From: Acanthopleuribacter pedis
Lineage (GTDB): Bacteria > Acidobacteriota > Holophagae > Acanthopleuribacterales > Acanthopleuribacteraceae
Direction: 5' to 3'
Assembly (NCBI RefSeq): GCF_017377855.1
Contig: NZ_JAFREP010000001.1
Location: forward strand, 491,659-555,658
DNA length: 64,000 bases
How positions within the stretch are numbered: position 1 is the first letter of the stretch; each line of letters opens with the position of its first letter. This document shows positions 46,101 to 52,602 of this stretch, piece after piece. The notes under the pieces were generated by a model. That model was not told the DNA's origin and made no database searches. It worked only from the letters and a program-made list of their open reading frames with translations. Both the position numbers and the translations under genes were made by a program.

Positions 46101-47011
46101 TCGTTGGCCGAGGTGCCGCCTTGCGCGGGGTTTTGGCCGACATTCGCCGTTTTGCCGTCTCGGATCTGCCCGTGTTTATCGGGGGTGAAACCGGGACCGG
46201 GAAGGAATTGGCGGCCCGTGCCGTTCATCGGGCTTCCGCGCGTTCGCAACGGCCCTTTTTTGCGCTCAATTGTTCCCAGTACCCGGAGAACCTTATTGAA
46301 TCTCACTTGTTCGGCTACCGCAAAGGGAGTTTTACCGATGCGCACGAGGACCGTCCCGGGCTTCTTGAACACGCGGACGGCGGCACCCTGTTCCTCGATG
46401 AAGTCGGCGATATCAGTGCCAAGGTGCAATCCCTGCTGTTGCGCGTGCTGCAGGAAGGTGAATTCACACGGGTGGGTGAACCCACCATGCGGCGGGTCGA
46501 TGTGCGTTTTGTCACCGCCACCAATGCACCGCTTGCCGACCTTGTGGCACAAGGAGCCTTTCGGGCCGATTTGTACTACCGCTTAATGGGTGTGGCTTTG
46601 GACTTGCCGCCTTTGCGGGAACGTTTGGGGGATATCCCGTTGTTGGTTAACCACCTTATGGGTAAACACGCGCCGGATCGCCGTATTTCTTGTGACCCCG
46701 CCGTATTCACCGCGCTCCAGCAACATGTTTGGCCAGGTAATATTCGGGAGCTGGAGATGTATGTGCGCCGCTTGCTGGCGGCTTTTCCCGAGGAAACCTG
46801 TTTTGTCCCGGCTCATTTACCGCCTTTCCTGCCGGTCCCCACCGAGGTGTCGCCCGACGATGAGGCCGCGACGCTTAAGGTCTTGGAGCGGCAGTATCGT
46901 GCGCGGCTGCTGACGCGACGATTGGCCGCTTTTGGTGGGAACCGCACGGCTGCTGCTGAAAGCCTGGGCATTTCTCGACAGCATTTCGTTCATTTATTGA
47001 ACCGGCTCTAA
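43178..47011 (+). CDS. giant sigma-54 activator: degenerate kinase-like domain, TPR-like middle, AAA+ (GSFTDA), Fis HTH
   Basis: 1277 residues from the ATG at 43178 (GGAGG 6 bases upstream). N-terminus (about 20-230) has the order of a Ser/Thr kinase fold but without HRD or DFG (CQKAALVFDARRVVLGVEGQ, then LCLLGWDQ), so at most a pseudokinase; this reading is an inference. Middle (about 300-700) is helical, TPR-like. A GAF-like region may follow (about 840-960). AAA+ domain from about 970: FGIVGRGAAL, Walker A GETGTGKE (about 1002), contact loop GSFTDA (about 1050) in place of GAFTGA, LFLDEVGDI, GNIRELEMYVRRLL. C-terminal Fis-type HTH: NRTAAAESLGISRQHFVHLL. Codon use is more GC-rich and irregular than its neighbours. 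Confidence 0.82.
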   Translation: MTLVACDHRFLNRFLEDPSDASFRAGERLGDYQRFSPEGGGSSFWGRCLPRSPATMQLLGRHVLRPIAGFAPLVRTIGLDDAFLLVFSTDPCWQPLNASCFQQWTRAKQQHTLVAIYDLLLRCQKAALVFDARRVVLGVEGQRLCLLGWDQVSSGSTPEMIQPMGPFSRSVAALTGVYRGQWTYWIRTLVGETNTTLLAEQQGLFVRSASISPPADGVWMELAEWMAPHLSPQALPAEQVAPVGEEASPEEGRLLAALEVPGSTGMTRLFVGVLNRKIADWDCVGLQAFHRRIRARSSDWGEQAGAILRRLQGLPPVNMGSGRSRDGLDRALVKVFQFKWDEACVRLNRYAARKSAPLSTRCYALVLAAEQAALRGKIAKALAARGRFLELSTGLPNTETATFWSCRIDAACVEAEFRGARRLSVTRAFLAESAAVPTHDPGRRWLAAVGAACLEDPFSALDHLLWLIHHPELVADLPLQWAFLAKTADLYTKLNDGVQARFWLARGEAWARSEGVASVAQRFAMRRAVSFARDGLWCEATALAWDHRLSDSREQGWPPALMLAHQLVFGPKTTEAAEHRRANSNIAIQDELARCQLALLEGPRLGTARRRALWAKVKEGTAHPSLSASEVASSNARFLWLADWLTLFHPATPAWITAHNGQGGGDFENRTTLFWGAVRLWFKAALTALDTAVPKDCISGVNNELSPMPAGCNMPCLPGFDEGEAWDRGLLALSLQALSTGPWAKRPELKRAATFWLAGFSADHCLTIETDGSRVDDPTGKPLAAGLTAPMSAWCRARRVESSDLSGHSPAFRAARNQLKRALNQCLRQWLLFVGGLEYGAFLVDMRAPASAWRPLSLVAEKPAAGSWRETVRRRFGNPIPADEADKTRRVMGRVARYQCVSGRVESATASCVWVPVGDERLLMWWLVHPSADPALQKGVFRKVAALARLSRSWWSWVDAFETPSPVASGDTFGIVGRGAALRGVLADIRRFAVSDLPVFIGGETGTGKELAARAVHRASARSQRPFFALNCSQYPENLIESHLFGYRKGSFTDAHEDRPGLLEHADGGTLFLDEVGDISAKVQSLLLRVLQEGEFTRVGEPTMRRVDVRFVTATNAPLADLVAQGAFRADLYYRLMGVALDLPPLRERLGDIPLLVNHLMGKHAPDRRISCDPAVFTALQQHVWPGNIRELEMYVRRLLAAFPEETCFVPAHLPPFLPVPTEVSPDDEAATLKVLERQYRARLLTRRLAAFGGNRTAAAESLGISRQHFVHLLNRL

Positions 47012-47188
47012 CGAAGTCTCGGACCTTTTTGGTACCTAGCCCGCGAGTTGGAAGAGAAAAAATCAAAAAAGTTGAAGTGAGCGGTCGAAAACAGTTGGTT
47101 CCTTTCGTCGTCATCATAACCGAGCCGTAACCGGCATCGTTTACAATTGGAACAAATCCGATAGAACCCATGAGAAGGAGTGATTCCC

Positions 47189-47548
47189 ATGCCCCAGTAC
47201 ATGATTTTGTTACAAGAAGAGCCGGCGCTTGCCGATGCCGACATGAGCCCGGAGGAGATCCAAAGCATCGTTGCCAAGTACATGGCCTGGCGGGAGAACC
47301 TGGTCGGCCAGGGTCGATTTCACGGCAGCAACAAATTAAAAGACGAAGGTGGTAAGTTGATGCAGAAAGCGGGTGGGACGACCCAGGTTACCGACGGGCC
47401 CTACAGTGAAACCAAGGAAGTGATCGCCGGCTATTTTGTGATTGAGGCCGCTTCCTACGACGAGGCGGTCGCCATGTGTCAAACCTGCCCCCATCTGGAT
47501 TACGGTCGCATTACCATTCGCGAGGTGGACGTGGTGACCTGTACATGA
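47189..47548 (+). CDS. YCII-related (DGPF) domain protein
   Basis: 119 residues, ATG after AAGGAG. Compact YCII fold: MPQYMILLQEE start, then VTDGPYSETKEVIAGYFVIEA, the DGP(F/Y) motif typical of proteins encoded next to ECF42 sigma factors. The sigma factor gene starts in its stop codon (ATGA overlap), so the pair is translationally coupled. Function of these proteins is not settled; an enzyme-like ferredoxin fold is known for the family. Confidence 0.88.
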   Translation: MPQYMILLQEEPALADADMSPEEIQSIVAKYMAWRENLVGQGRFHGSNKLKDEGGKLMQKAGGTTQVTDGPYSETKEVIAGYFVIEAASYDEAVAMCQTCPHLDYGRITIREVDVVTCT

Positions 47549-48828
47549 ATCAGCCGGACGCTTCGGCCGTCCCATCCTTGGTTGATCACCTCTTCCGGGA
47601 AAACGCGGGTTACTTGGTTGCAAGGCTAACGCGTATTTTTGGAAGCCGTTACATCGATGACGCCGAGGATGTTGTGCAAGAAGTGATGATGCGGGCGCTC
47701 AAAAGCTGGCCTTACAGCGGGGTGCCCGACAACCCGACCGCCTGGATGGTGCGTGTCGCCAAAAACCGCGCGCTGGATTTGGTTCGCCACCATCAGGTGT
47801 TTCGCCACAAGCAGGATCTTTTTGCCGCGACCTTGGCTGAATGGCACGAATCGGAAGCCGACGCGACCGATTCCGCCTTTGCCCACGAGGTTCGTGACGA
47901 ACAACTTCGCATGATGTTCATGTGCTGTCACCCGGAGATTCCATCGGAAGGGCGCATGGCGTTAACCCTCAAAATGGTAGGCGGTTTCTCCTCCGGTGAA
48001 ATCGCCCGTGCCTTCCTCAGTTCTGAACCGACCGTCGCCCAACGGATCGTGCGCGCCAAACGGAAGATCCGCGGCTTGGCGCTTCCATTCGAGATGCCGC
48101 CGTCCACGGCATTGCCCGAACGCATCGATTCCGTGATGCGGGTGCTGTACCTCATGTTCAACGAGGGACACAGCGCCCACGAGGGCAAACAACACGTTCG
48201 TGCGGACCTGTGCCGCAACGCCTTGCGTTTGGTACGCATTTTGGCCGAACACCCGTTGACCGCCTCCGGCGAGGTGTTTGCCCTGACCGCCTATTTCCAT
48301 TTCCAAGCAGCGCGTTTGCCGGCCCGCTGTGATCGAAACGGGCAGCCCGTGCTGCTAGCACACCAGAACCGCGCGCTGTGGGATCAACAGATGATTGGAC
48401 AGGGGGTCGTGTGGATGGCGCGATCCGCGCTTGGTGATCGACTGACCGCTTACCATCTCAAGGCCGAAATCGCTTCCTGTCACGCCTTGGCGGCGCGCGC
48501 CGAGGAGACGGATTGGCCGCGCATCCTCCATCTTTACGACTTGCTGTTGAATGTGTCGGGGGATGCGGTGGTTGCCCTAAACAGGGTGGTTGCCCTAGCC
48601 GAGGTCGAATCCGCGCCGGTCGCGCTGAAAGCGTTGACCGAACTCGCGGGCGAACCCCGCTTAGAAAACTACTTGCCTTACCACGCCACCCGCGCCGAAT
48701 TGCACGCCCGTTGTGGTGAATCGGAGGCGGCGCGGCAAGCCTATCGCCGCGCCTTAACCCTGGCGATGAGTGAGCCGGTAAGCCGTTATTTCCGCGCGCG
48801 TTTGGACGAATTTACCGATGATGAGTGA
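47545..48828 (+). CDS. ECF sigma factor of the ECF42 type (long C-terminal extension)
   Basis: 427 residues, against about 180-200 for simple ECF sigmas. Sigma region 2 (about 15-80: IFGSRYIDDAEDVVQEVMMRAL, WMVRVAKNRALDLVRHH), region 4 (about 125-180: TLKMVGGFSSGEIARAFLSS, RIVRAKRKIR), then a 240-residue helical extension (YLMFNEGHSAHEG, LTAYHLKAEIASCHALA, LYDLLLNVSGDAVVALNRVVA) that marks group ECF42. Those groups lack a classical anti-sigma and pair with a DGPF/YCII protein, as here. Regulon unknown. Confidence 0.9.
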   Translation: MNQPDASAVPSLVDHLFRENAGYLVARLTRIFGSRYIDDAEDVVQEVMMRALKSWPYSGVPDNPTAWMVRVAKNRALDLVRHHQVFRHKQDLFAATLAEWHESEADATDSAFAHEVRDEQLRMMFMCCHPEIPSEGRMALTLKMVGGFSSGEIARAFLSSEPTVAQRIVRAKRKIRGLALPFEMPPSTALPERIDSVMRVLYLMFNEGHSAHEGKQHVRADLCRNALRLVRILAEHPLTASGEVFALTAYFHFQAARLPARCDRNGQPVLLAHQNRALWDQQMIGQGVVWMARSALGDRLTAYHLKAEIASCHALAARAEETDWPRILHLYDLLLNVSGDAVVALNRVVALAEVESAPVALKALTELAGEPRLENYLPYHATRAELHARCGESEAARQAYRRALTLAMSEPVSRYFRARLDEFTDDE

Positions 48829-48936
48829 AATGAAAAAGTATTTAATACCTTTTCTTAAATTGACAAAGTCCTGAACCTTTTGGCTTTGTGTTAAGGTGCC
48901 ATCACATTACTGTATTTTCTTTTCGAGGGGGTTCCC

Positions 48937-49596
48937 GTGTCGCTTTCCCAATGCGTCCCTTTTTTCCAAGAGCTTTCCGCCAACAATGAGAAAACCTGGT
49001 TCCACGCCAACAAGCCGCGTTTTGAGAAAGAGATCAAAGGACCCTTTACTGATTTGGTCCAAATCATGATTATGCTTATCGGCCAAGAAGGCCCGCCCCT
49101 CGCGATTACGCCCAAGGACGCCATGTTCCGTATTTATCGCGACGTGCGGTTTTCCAAGGATAAAACGCCTTACAAAACCCATGTCGGCGCCGTGATTGCA
49201 CCTGGTGGCCGCAAGGATCCCGGTCCCGGCTTTTATTTTCAAATTGGTGCCGAGGGATTGTTTGCCGCCGGCGGTTGCTTCCAGCCGGGAAAAAATGAGT
49301 TGCTCGCCATCCGTCGGGCCATCGCCAAGGAACCCGAGGTGATCGGTGATTTGACCGCGGCGCCCGCTTTTAAGGAAACCTTTGGCGCCCTGAAAGGCAA
49401 CCGCAACAAAATCCTGCCCAAGGAATTTAAGCCGGTTTTGGCGACGCAACCGCTGATTGCCAACAAGCAATTCTATTACGCCGCCGAGTTGGGCTGTGAT
49501 TGGTTAGATGATGAGCGTTTGCCGCAACGTTTGTTGGAAATTTACCGAATCGGCAAGCCGCTCAACGATTACCTGGCAGCGTCGCTGCGTGTGTAG
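48937..49596 (+). CDS. DUF2461 family protein
   Basis: 219 residues, GTG start with CGAGGGGG upstream. Conserved family features: FFQELSANNEKTWFHANKPRFE, MFRIYRDVRFSKDKTPYKTHVG and GGCFQPGKNELLAIRRAI. Widespread bacterial protein family (TIGR02453) of unknown biochemical role. Its last 35 bases overlap the end of the convergent thymidine kinase gene. Confidence 0.9.
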   Translation: MSLSQCVPFFQELSANNEKTWFHANKPRFEKEIKGPFTDLVQIMIMLIGQEGPPLAITPKDAMFRIYRDVRFSKDKTPYKTHVGAVIAPGGRKDPGPGFYFQIGAEGLFAAGGCFQPGKNELLAIRRAIAKEPEVIGDLTAAPAFKETFGALKGNRNKILPKEFKPVLATQPLIANKQFYYAAELGCDWLDDERLPQRLLEIYRIGKPLNDYLAASLRV

Positions 49597-50164
49597 GTTT
49601 GACCTCTAACTGCTCGTAATAACAATGATGGCAGGCCGGTAAGTACTTTTCTTCGGCGCCCAAATCAATCGTGGGCCCGGCGAGGGTGGCTTTTCCGTCC
49701 AGGAGTTTGAGGTTAAAAATAGCCTTGCGGTTGCAATAGGCGCAGGTGGTTTTGACTTCCTCAATTGAATCGGCCAGCTCCATCAAGCGCCGGGCGCCCT
49801 CGAAAAGCCCCGTTCGAAAATCCGTGCGCAGGCCGTAGCAAATCACCGGGATTTGGTGATCGGTGGCGATTTCACGCAAACGGTTGATGACTTGGGGTGG
49901 AAGGAACTGGGCTTCGTCGATCAGCACGCAGTCGATGTTGTGAAACAGTTCGTCCTTGAGTTCGCTGTCGCCGTTAATCAGAATATCGGCGGGTTTTTCC
50001 AGACCCGCGCGCGAGCGAATGGTGCTCGCCGCCCAGCGGTCATCCAGTTCGGGTTTGAGTAACAAAGCTTTTTTGCCCTGTTGTTGGTAGTTGTGGGCGA
50101 CGGCGAGCAAGTTCAGGGTTTTGGCACTGCCGACCGTGCCGTAACGAAAGTAGAGTTTGGCCAT
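49562..50164 (-). CDS. tdk: thymidine kinase
   Basis: 200 residues. Type II thymidine kinase: P-loop region YGTVGSAKTLNLL, which differs from the usual GPMFSGKS by having GTVGSAKT; Walker B-like CVLIDEAQFL with the catalytic Glu; YGLRTDFRTGLFEGARRLMELAD; and zinc-binding CAYCNRKA with CHHC near the end. Phosphorylates thymidine in the dTTP salvage route. ATG follows AGGAAA on the minus strand. 3' ends of this gene and the DUF2461 gene overlap. Confidence 0.92.
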   Translation of the reverse strand: MAKLYFRYGTVGSAKTLNLLAVAHNYQQQGKKALLLKPELDDRWAASTIRSRAGLEKPADILINGDSELKDELFHNIDCVLIDEAQFLPPQVINRLREIATDHQIPVICYGLRTDFRTGLFEGARRLMELADSIEEVKTTCAYCNRKAIFNLKLLDGKATLAGPTIDLGAEEKYLPACHHCYYEQLEVKPTHAATLPGNR

Positions 50165-50525
50165 GGTGTTTCCTACAGGTGGTGATGCACCGTGGTTTTC
50201 CGGCTCGGATGTCCAATACAGCGGCGGTGCATGCGCGGGTGGGACCGGGCAAGCCGCACCGGTGCATGGCGGGCGGAAAAGTCGGGGTAAGCGTCCCTAT
50301 TTAACACCCTGAAACGTGCGGACGAAAGAATTTTTGGGCAAAAGCCGGGCGGATTGCTTTTCGGCCGCCTCACATGGCACAATAGCGCGGTCCGTCCGCC
50401 ACCCATTTGCGACACCGTCGGCCTTTTCCGAACCTTGCGGTTCTTGCGTTCCGCTCCTTGGGCGGCTGAAACCCGGGCGCGACGCGATTGTCTCCCGTTT
50501 CCACTTCCAAGTTTGGGGATGTTTC
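50165..50525. other. intergenic region upstream of the biotin carboxylase gene
   Basis: About 360 bases. The motif GGTGCAT appears three times between 50178 and 50275 (once inverted as ATGCACC), which could be a regulator site or hairpin arms. No gene, no confident promoter; GGGGA precedes the ATG at 50526. Confidence 0.35.
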
Positions 50526-52040
50526 ATGTTCAAAAAAGTCTTGATTGCCAACCGCGGCGAGATTGCGATTCGCGTCATTCGCTGTTTGCGCGAGCACGGC
50601 ATTCAATCCGTTGCCGTTTATTCCGACCCGGATCGCGACAGCTTGGCCGTTCGTTATGCCCACCAGGCCGTTCATTTGCCCGGCAACACCAGCGCCGAAA
50701 CCTACATGGATATTGAAAAAGTTTTGGATGCCGCCAAACGCACCGGTTGTGAGGCGATTCACCCGGGTTACGGCTTTTTGTCCGAGAAGGCCGAGTTCTC
50801 CCAAGCCTGTCGTGATGCGGGGATTGCCTTCATCGGCCCGCACCCGGAATCGATTTCCAGCATGGGCGACAAAACCACCGCGCGTGAGTTGATGATTAAG
50901 GCCGGGGTGCCCGTCACACCGGGGTTCCAAAATGAGAACGGCGACCGTCGGGAAGCCTTGCAGGCCGCGCAGGAGATGGGTTTCCCCGTCATGATTAAAG
51001 CTTCGGCCGGCGGTGGTGGTAAAGGCATGCGTCGGGTGGATCGTGCCGAGGATTTCCTTTCCAATTACGACATGGCCGCTTCCGAGGCCAAGTCGGCCTT
51101 CGGCGACGACCGCATTTACATTGAGAAATTCATTCAGAATCCGCGTCACATTGAGGTGCAAATCGCCTGCGACAAACACGGTAACGCGATTCACCTCGCC
51201 GAGCGCGAGTGTTCCGTTCAGCGTCGTCACCAGAAAGTGGTGGAGGAAGCGCCTTCGCCCGCGGTAACCCCTGAGATGCGCGCCAAGATTGGTGAAATCG
51301 CGATTCAAGCCGCCTTGGCCGTGAATTACGATTCTGTCGGGACCATCGAGTTTCTGATGGACAAGGACAACAACTTTTTCTTCATGGAAATGAACACCCG
51401 TTTGCAGGTGGAACACCCCGTGACCGAATGGATAACCGGGGTTGATTTGGTGCGGCTCCAGTTGCAAATCGCCGCCGGCGAAAAACTGCCTTTCAGCCAG
51501 GACGACATCACCATTACCGGTCACTCCGTGGAATGTCGTGTTTACGCCGAGGACCCCGAGAAAAACTTTATGCCGTCGCCCGGCAAAATTACCAGCTTGT
51601 TGACGCCCAGTGGTTTGGGGGTTCGCGACGATTCCGGGGTTTATCCCGGCTACGAGGTCCCCATTTATTACGATCCCATGATTTCCAAGCTGACCACCTG
51701 GGGCCGGGATCGCGAGGAAGCGATTTTGCGAATGTCCCGTGCCTTGGGCGAATACCGCGTCGGCGGGATTAAAACCAACCTTTGGTTCCACCGAGCCTTA
51801 ATGCAACATCCCGCTTGGCTTGCCGCCGACCTGGATACCGCCTTCATCGAACGCCACCCCGAGTTGTTACACAAAGGTTTGGACGAGGGTCACATTGAAC
51901 CGGCCCTGATCGCGGCCGCGATTAAACATTACAAAACAGAAGCGCGGCGTGGCGCAGCCGGGCCTGATGAACAAACGCAAAACAGCAGCCAATGGAAAGC
52001 CGGCGCACGTTTGGCCGTCATGCGGTATCGGAGTTTATAA
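50526..52040 (+). CDS. biotin carboxylase subunit of an acyl-CoA carboxylase
   Basis: 504 residues. Opening MFKKVLIANRGEIAIRVIR, ATP-grasp motifs MIKASAGGGGKGMR, the EMNTRLQVEHPVTE stretch with catalytic residues, and GHSVECRVYAEDPEKNFMPSPG. Carboxylates the biotin of the carrier protein with bicarbonate and ATP. AccC proper is about 450 residues; here a tail of about 50 residues (HYKTEARRGAAGPDEQ onward) is present, as in propionyl-CoA carboxylase alpha chains before the BT domain. The carrier gene starts 2 bases after the stop. Start by context: longer frame to 50316 has no coding character. Confidence 0.95.
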   Translation: MFKKVLIANRGEIAIRVIRCLREHGIQSVAVYSDPDRDSLAVRYAHQAVHLPGNTSAETYMDIEKVLDAAKRTGCEAIHPGYGFLSEKAEFSQACRDAGIAFIGPHPESISSMGDKTTARELMIKAGVPVTPGFQNENGDRREALQAAQEMGFPVMIKASAGGGGKGMRRVDRAEDFLSNYDMAASEAKSAFGDDRIYIEKFIQNPRHIEVQIACDKHGNAIHLAERECSVQRRHQKVVEEAPSPAVTPEMRAKIGEIAIQAALAVNYDSVGTIEFLMDKDNNFFFMEMNTRLQVEHPVTEWITGVDLVRLQLQIAAGEKLPFSQDDITITGHSVECRVYAEDPEKNFMPSPGKITSLLTPSGLGVRDDSGVYPGYEVPIYYDPMISKLTTWGRDREEAILRMSRALGEYRVGGIKTNLWFHRALMQHPAWLAADLDTAFIERHPELLHKGLDEGHIEPALIAAAIKHYKTEARRGAAGPDEQTQNSSQWKAGARLAVMRYRSL

Positions 52041-52042
52041 CC

Positions 52043-52546
52043 ATGGAATTGATTGCCACTATTGATCAGAACGAGTACCAACTCAAGGTTGAGCAGCTCG
52101 GCGACCATCGTTTCCGGGTGAACATCAACGGCGTTGACCACGAGGTTGATTGCATGGAGGTCATGGAGGATCTTTATTCAATGATCCACCATGAACGCTC
52201 CTACGATGTCCATGTCCACCACGGCAAAAAAGGCCATATCGAAACCCATTTCTACGACGACAGCTTCCATGTCGAAGTGGTAGACCCCATGCAGAAGATT
52301 TTGGATCAAGCCATGGGAGGCGGCGGTAAAGGGCCCGCGGCCTTGGAAGCCGCCATGCCCGGTTTGGTGCAGCGTATCCTTGTCAAGGAAGGCGATGAGG
52401 TTGCCATGGATCAGGGGCTTCTGGTGTTGGTTGCCATGAAGATGGAAAATGAATTGGGCAGTCCCAAGGCCGGGGTGGTCAAGGAAATCCGCGTTAAAGA
52501 AGGCGACAACGTCGAAAGCGGCGCCGTCCTGATCACCATCGAGTAG
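52043..52546 (+). CDS. biotin carrier subunit with BT-like N-domain
   Basis: 167 residues from the ATG at 52043. N-terminal part (about 1-95) looks like the BT domain that in propionyl-CoA carboxylase alpha links the carboxylase and carrier parts (VDHEVDCMEVMEDLYSMI). C-terminal biotinyl domain: APALEAAMPGLVQRILVKEG-type start and LVAMKMENEL, whose Lys (AMKM) is the biotin site. Together with the gene before it, it equals a PccA chain cut in two. Partner carboxyltransferase is probably the one at the left edge of the window (inference). Confidence 0.92.
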   Translation: MELIATIDQNEYQLKVEQLGDHRFRVNINGVDHEVDCMEVMEDLYSMIHHERSYDVHVHHGKKGHIETHFYDDSFHVEVVDPMQKILDQAMGGGGKGPAALEAAMPGLVQRILVKEGDEVAMDQGLLVLVAMKMENELGSPKAGVVKEIRVKEGDNVESGAVLITIE

Positions 52547-52602
52547 CGTCGTGCGTGGTTCCTTTTGGGGACCCGCTTCTTTTTTTGATCCAAGAGGAAC
52601 CT

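Noticed and set aside
50370..51791. 473-codon minus-strand frame across the biotin carboxylase gene
   Set aside because: Antisense shadow of a gene with clear ATP-grasp motifs.
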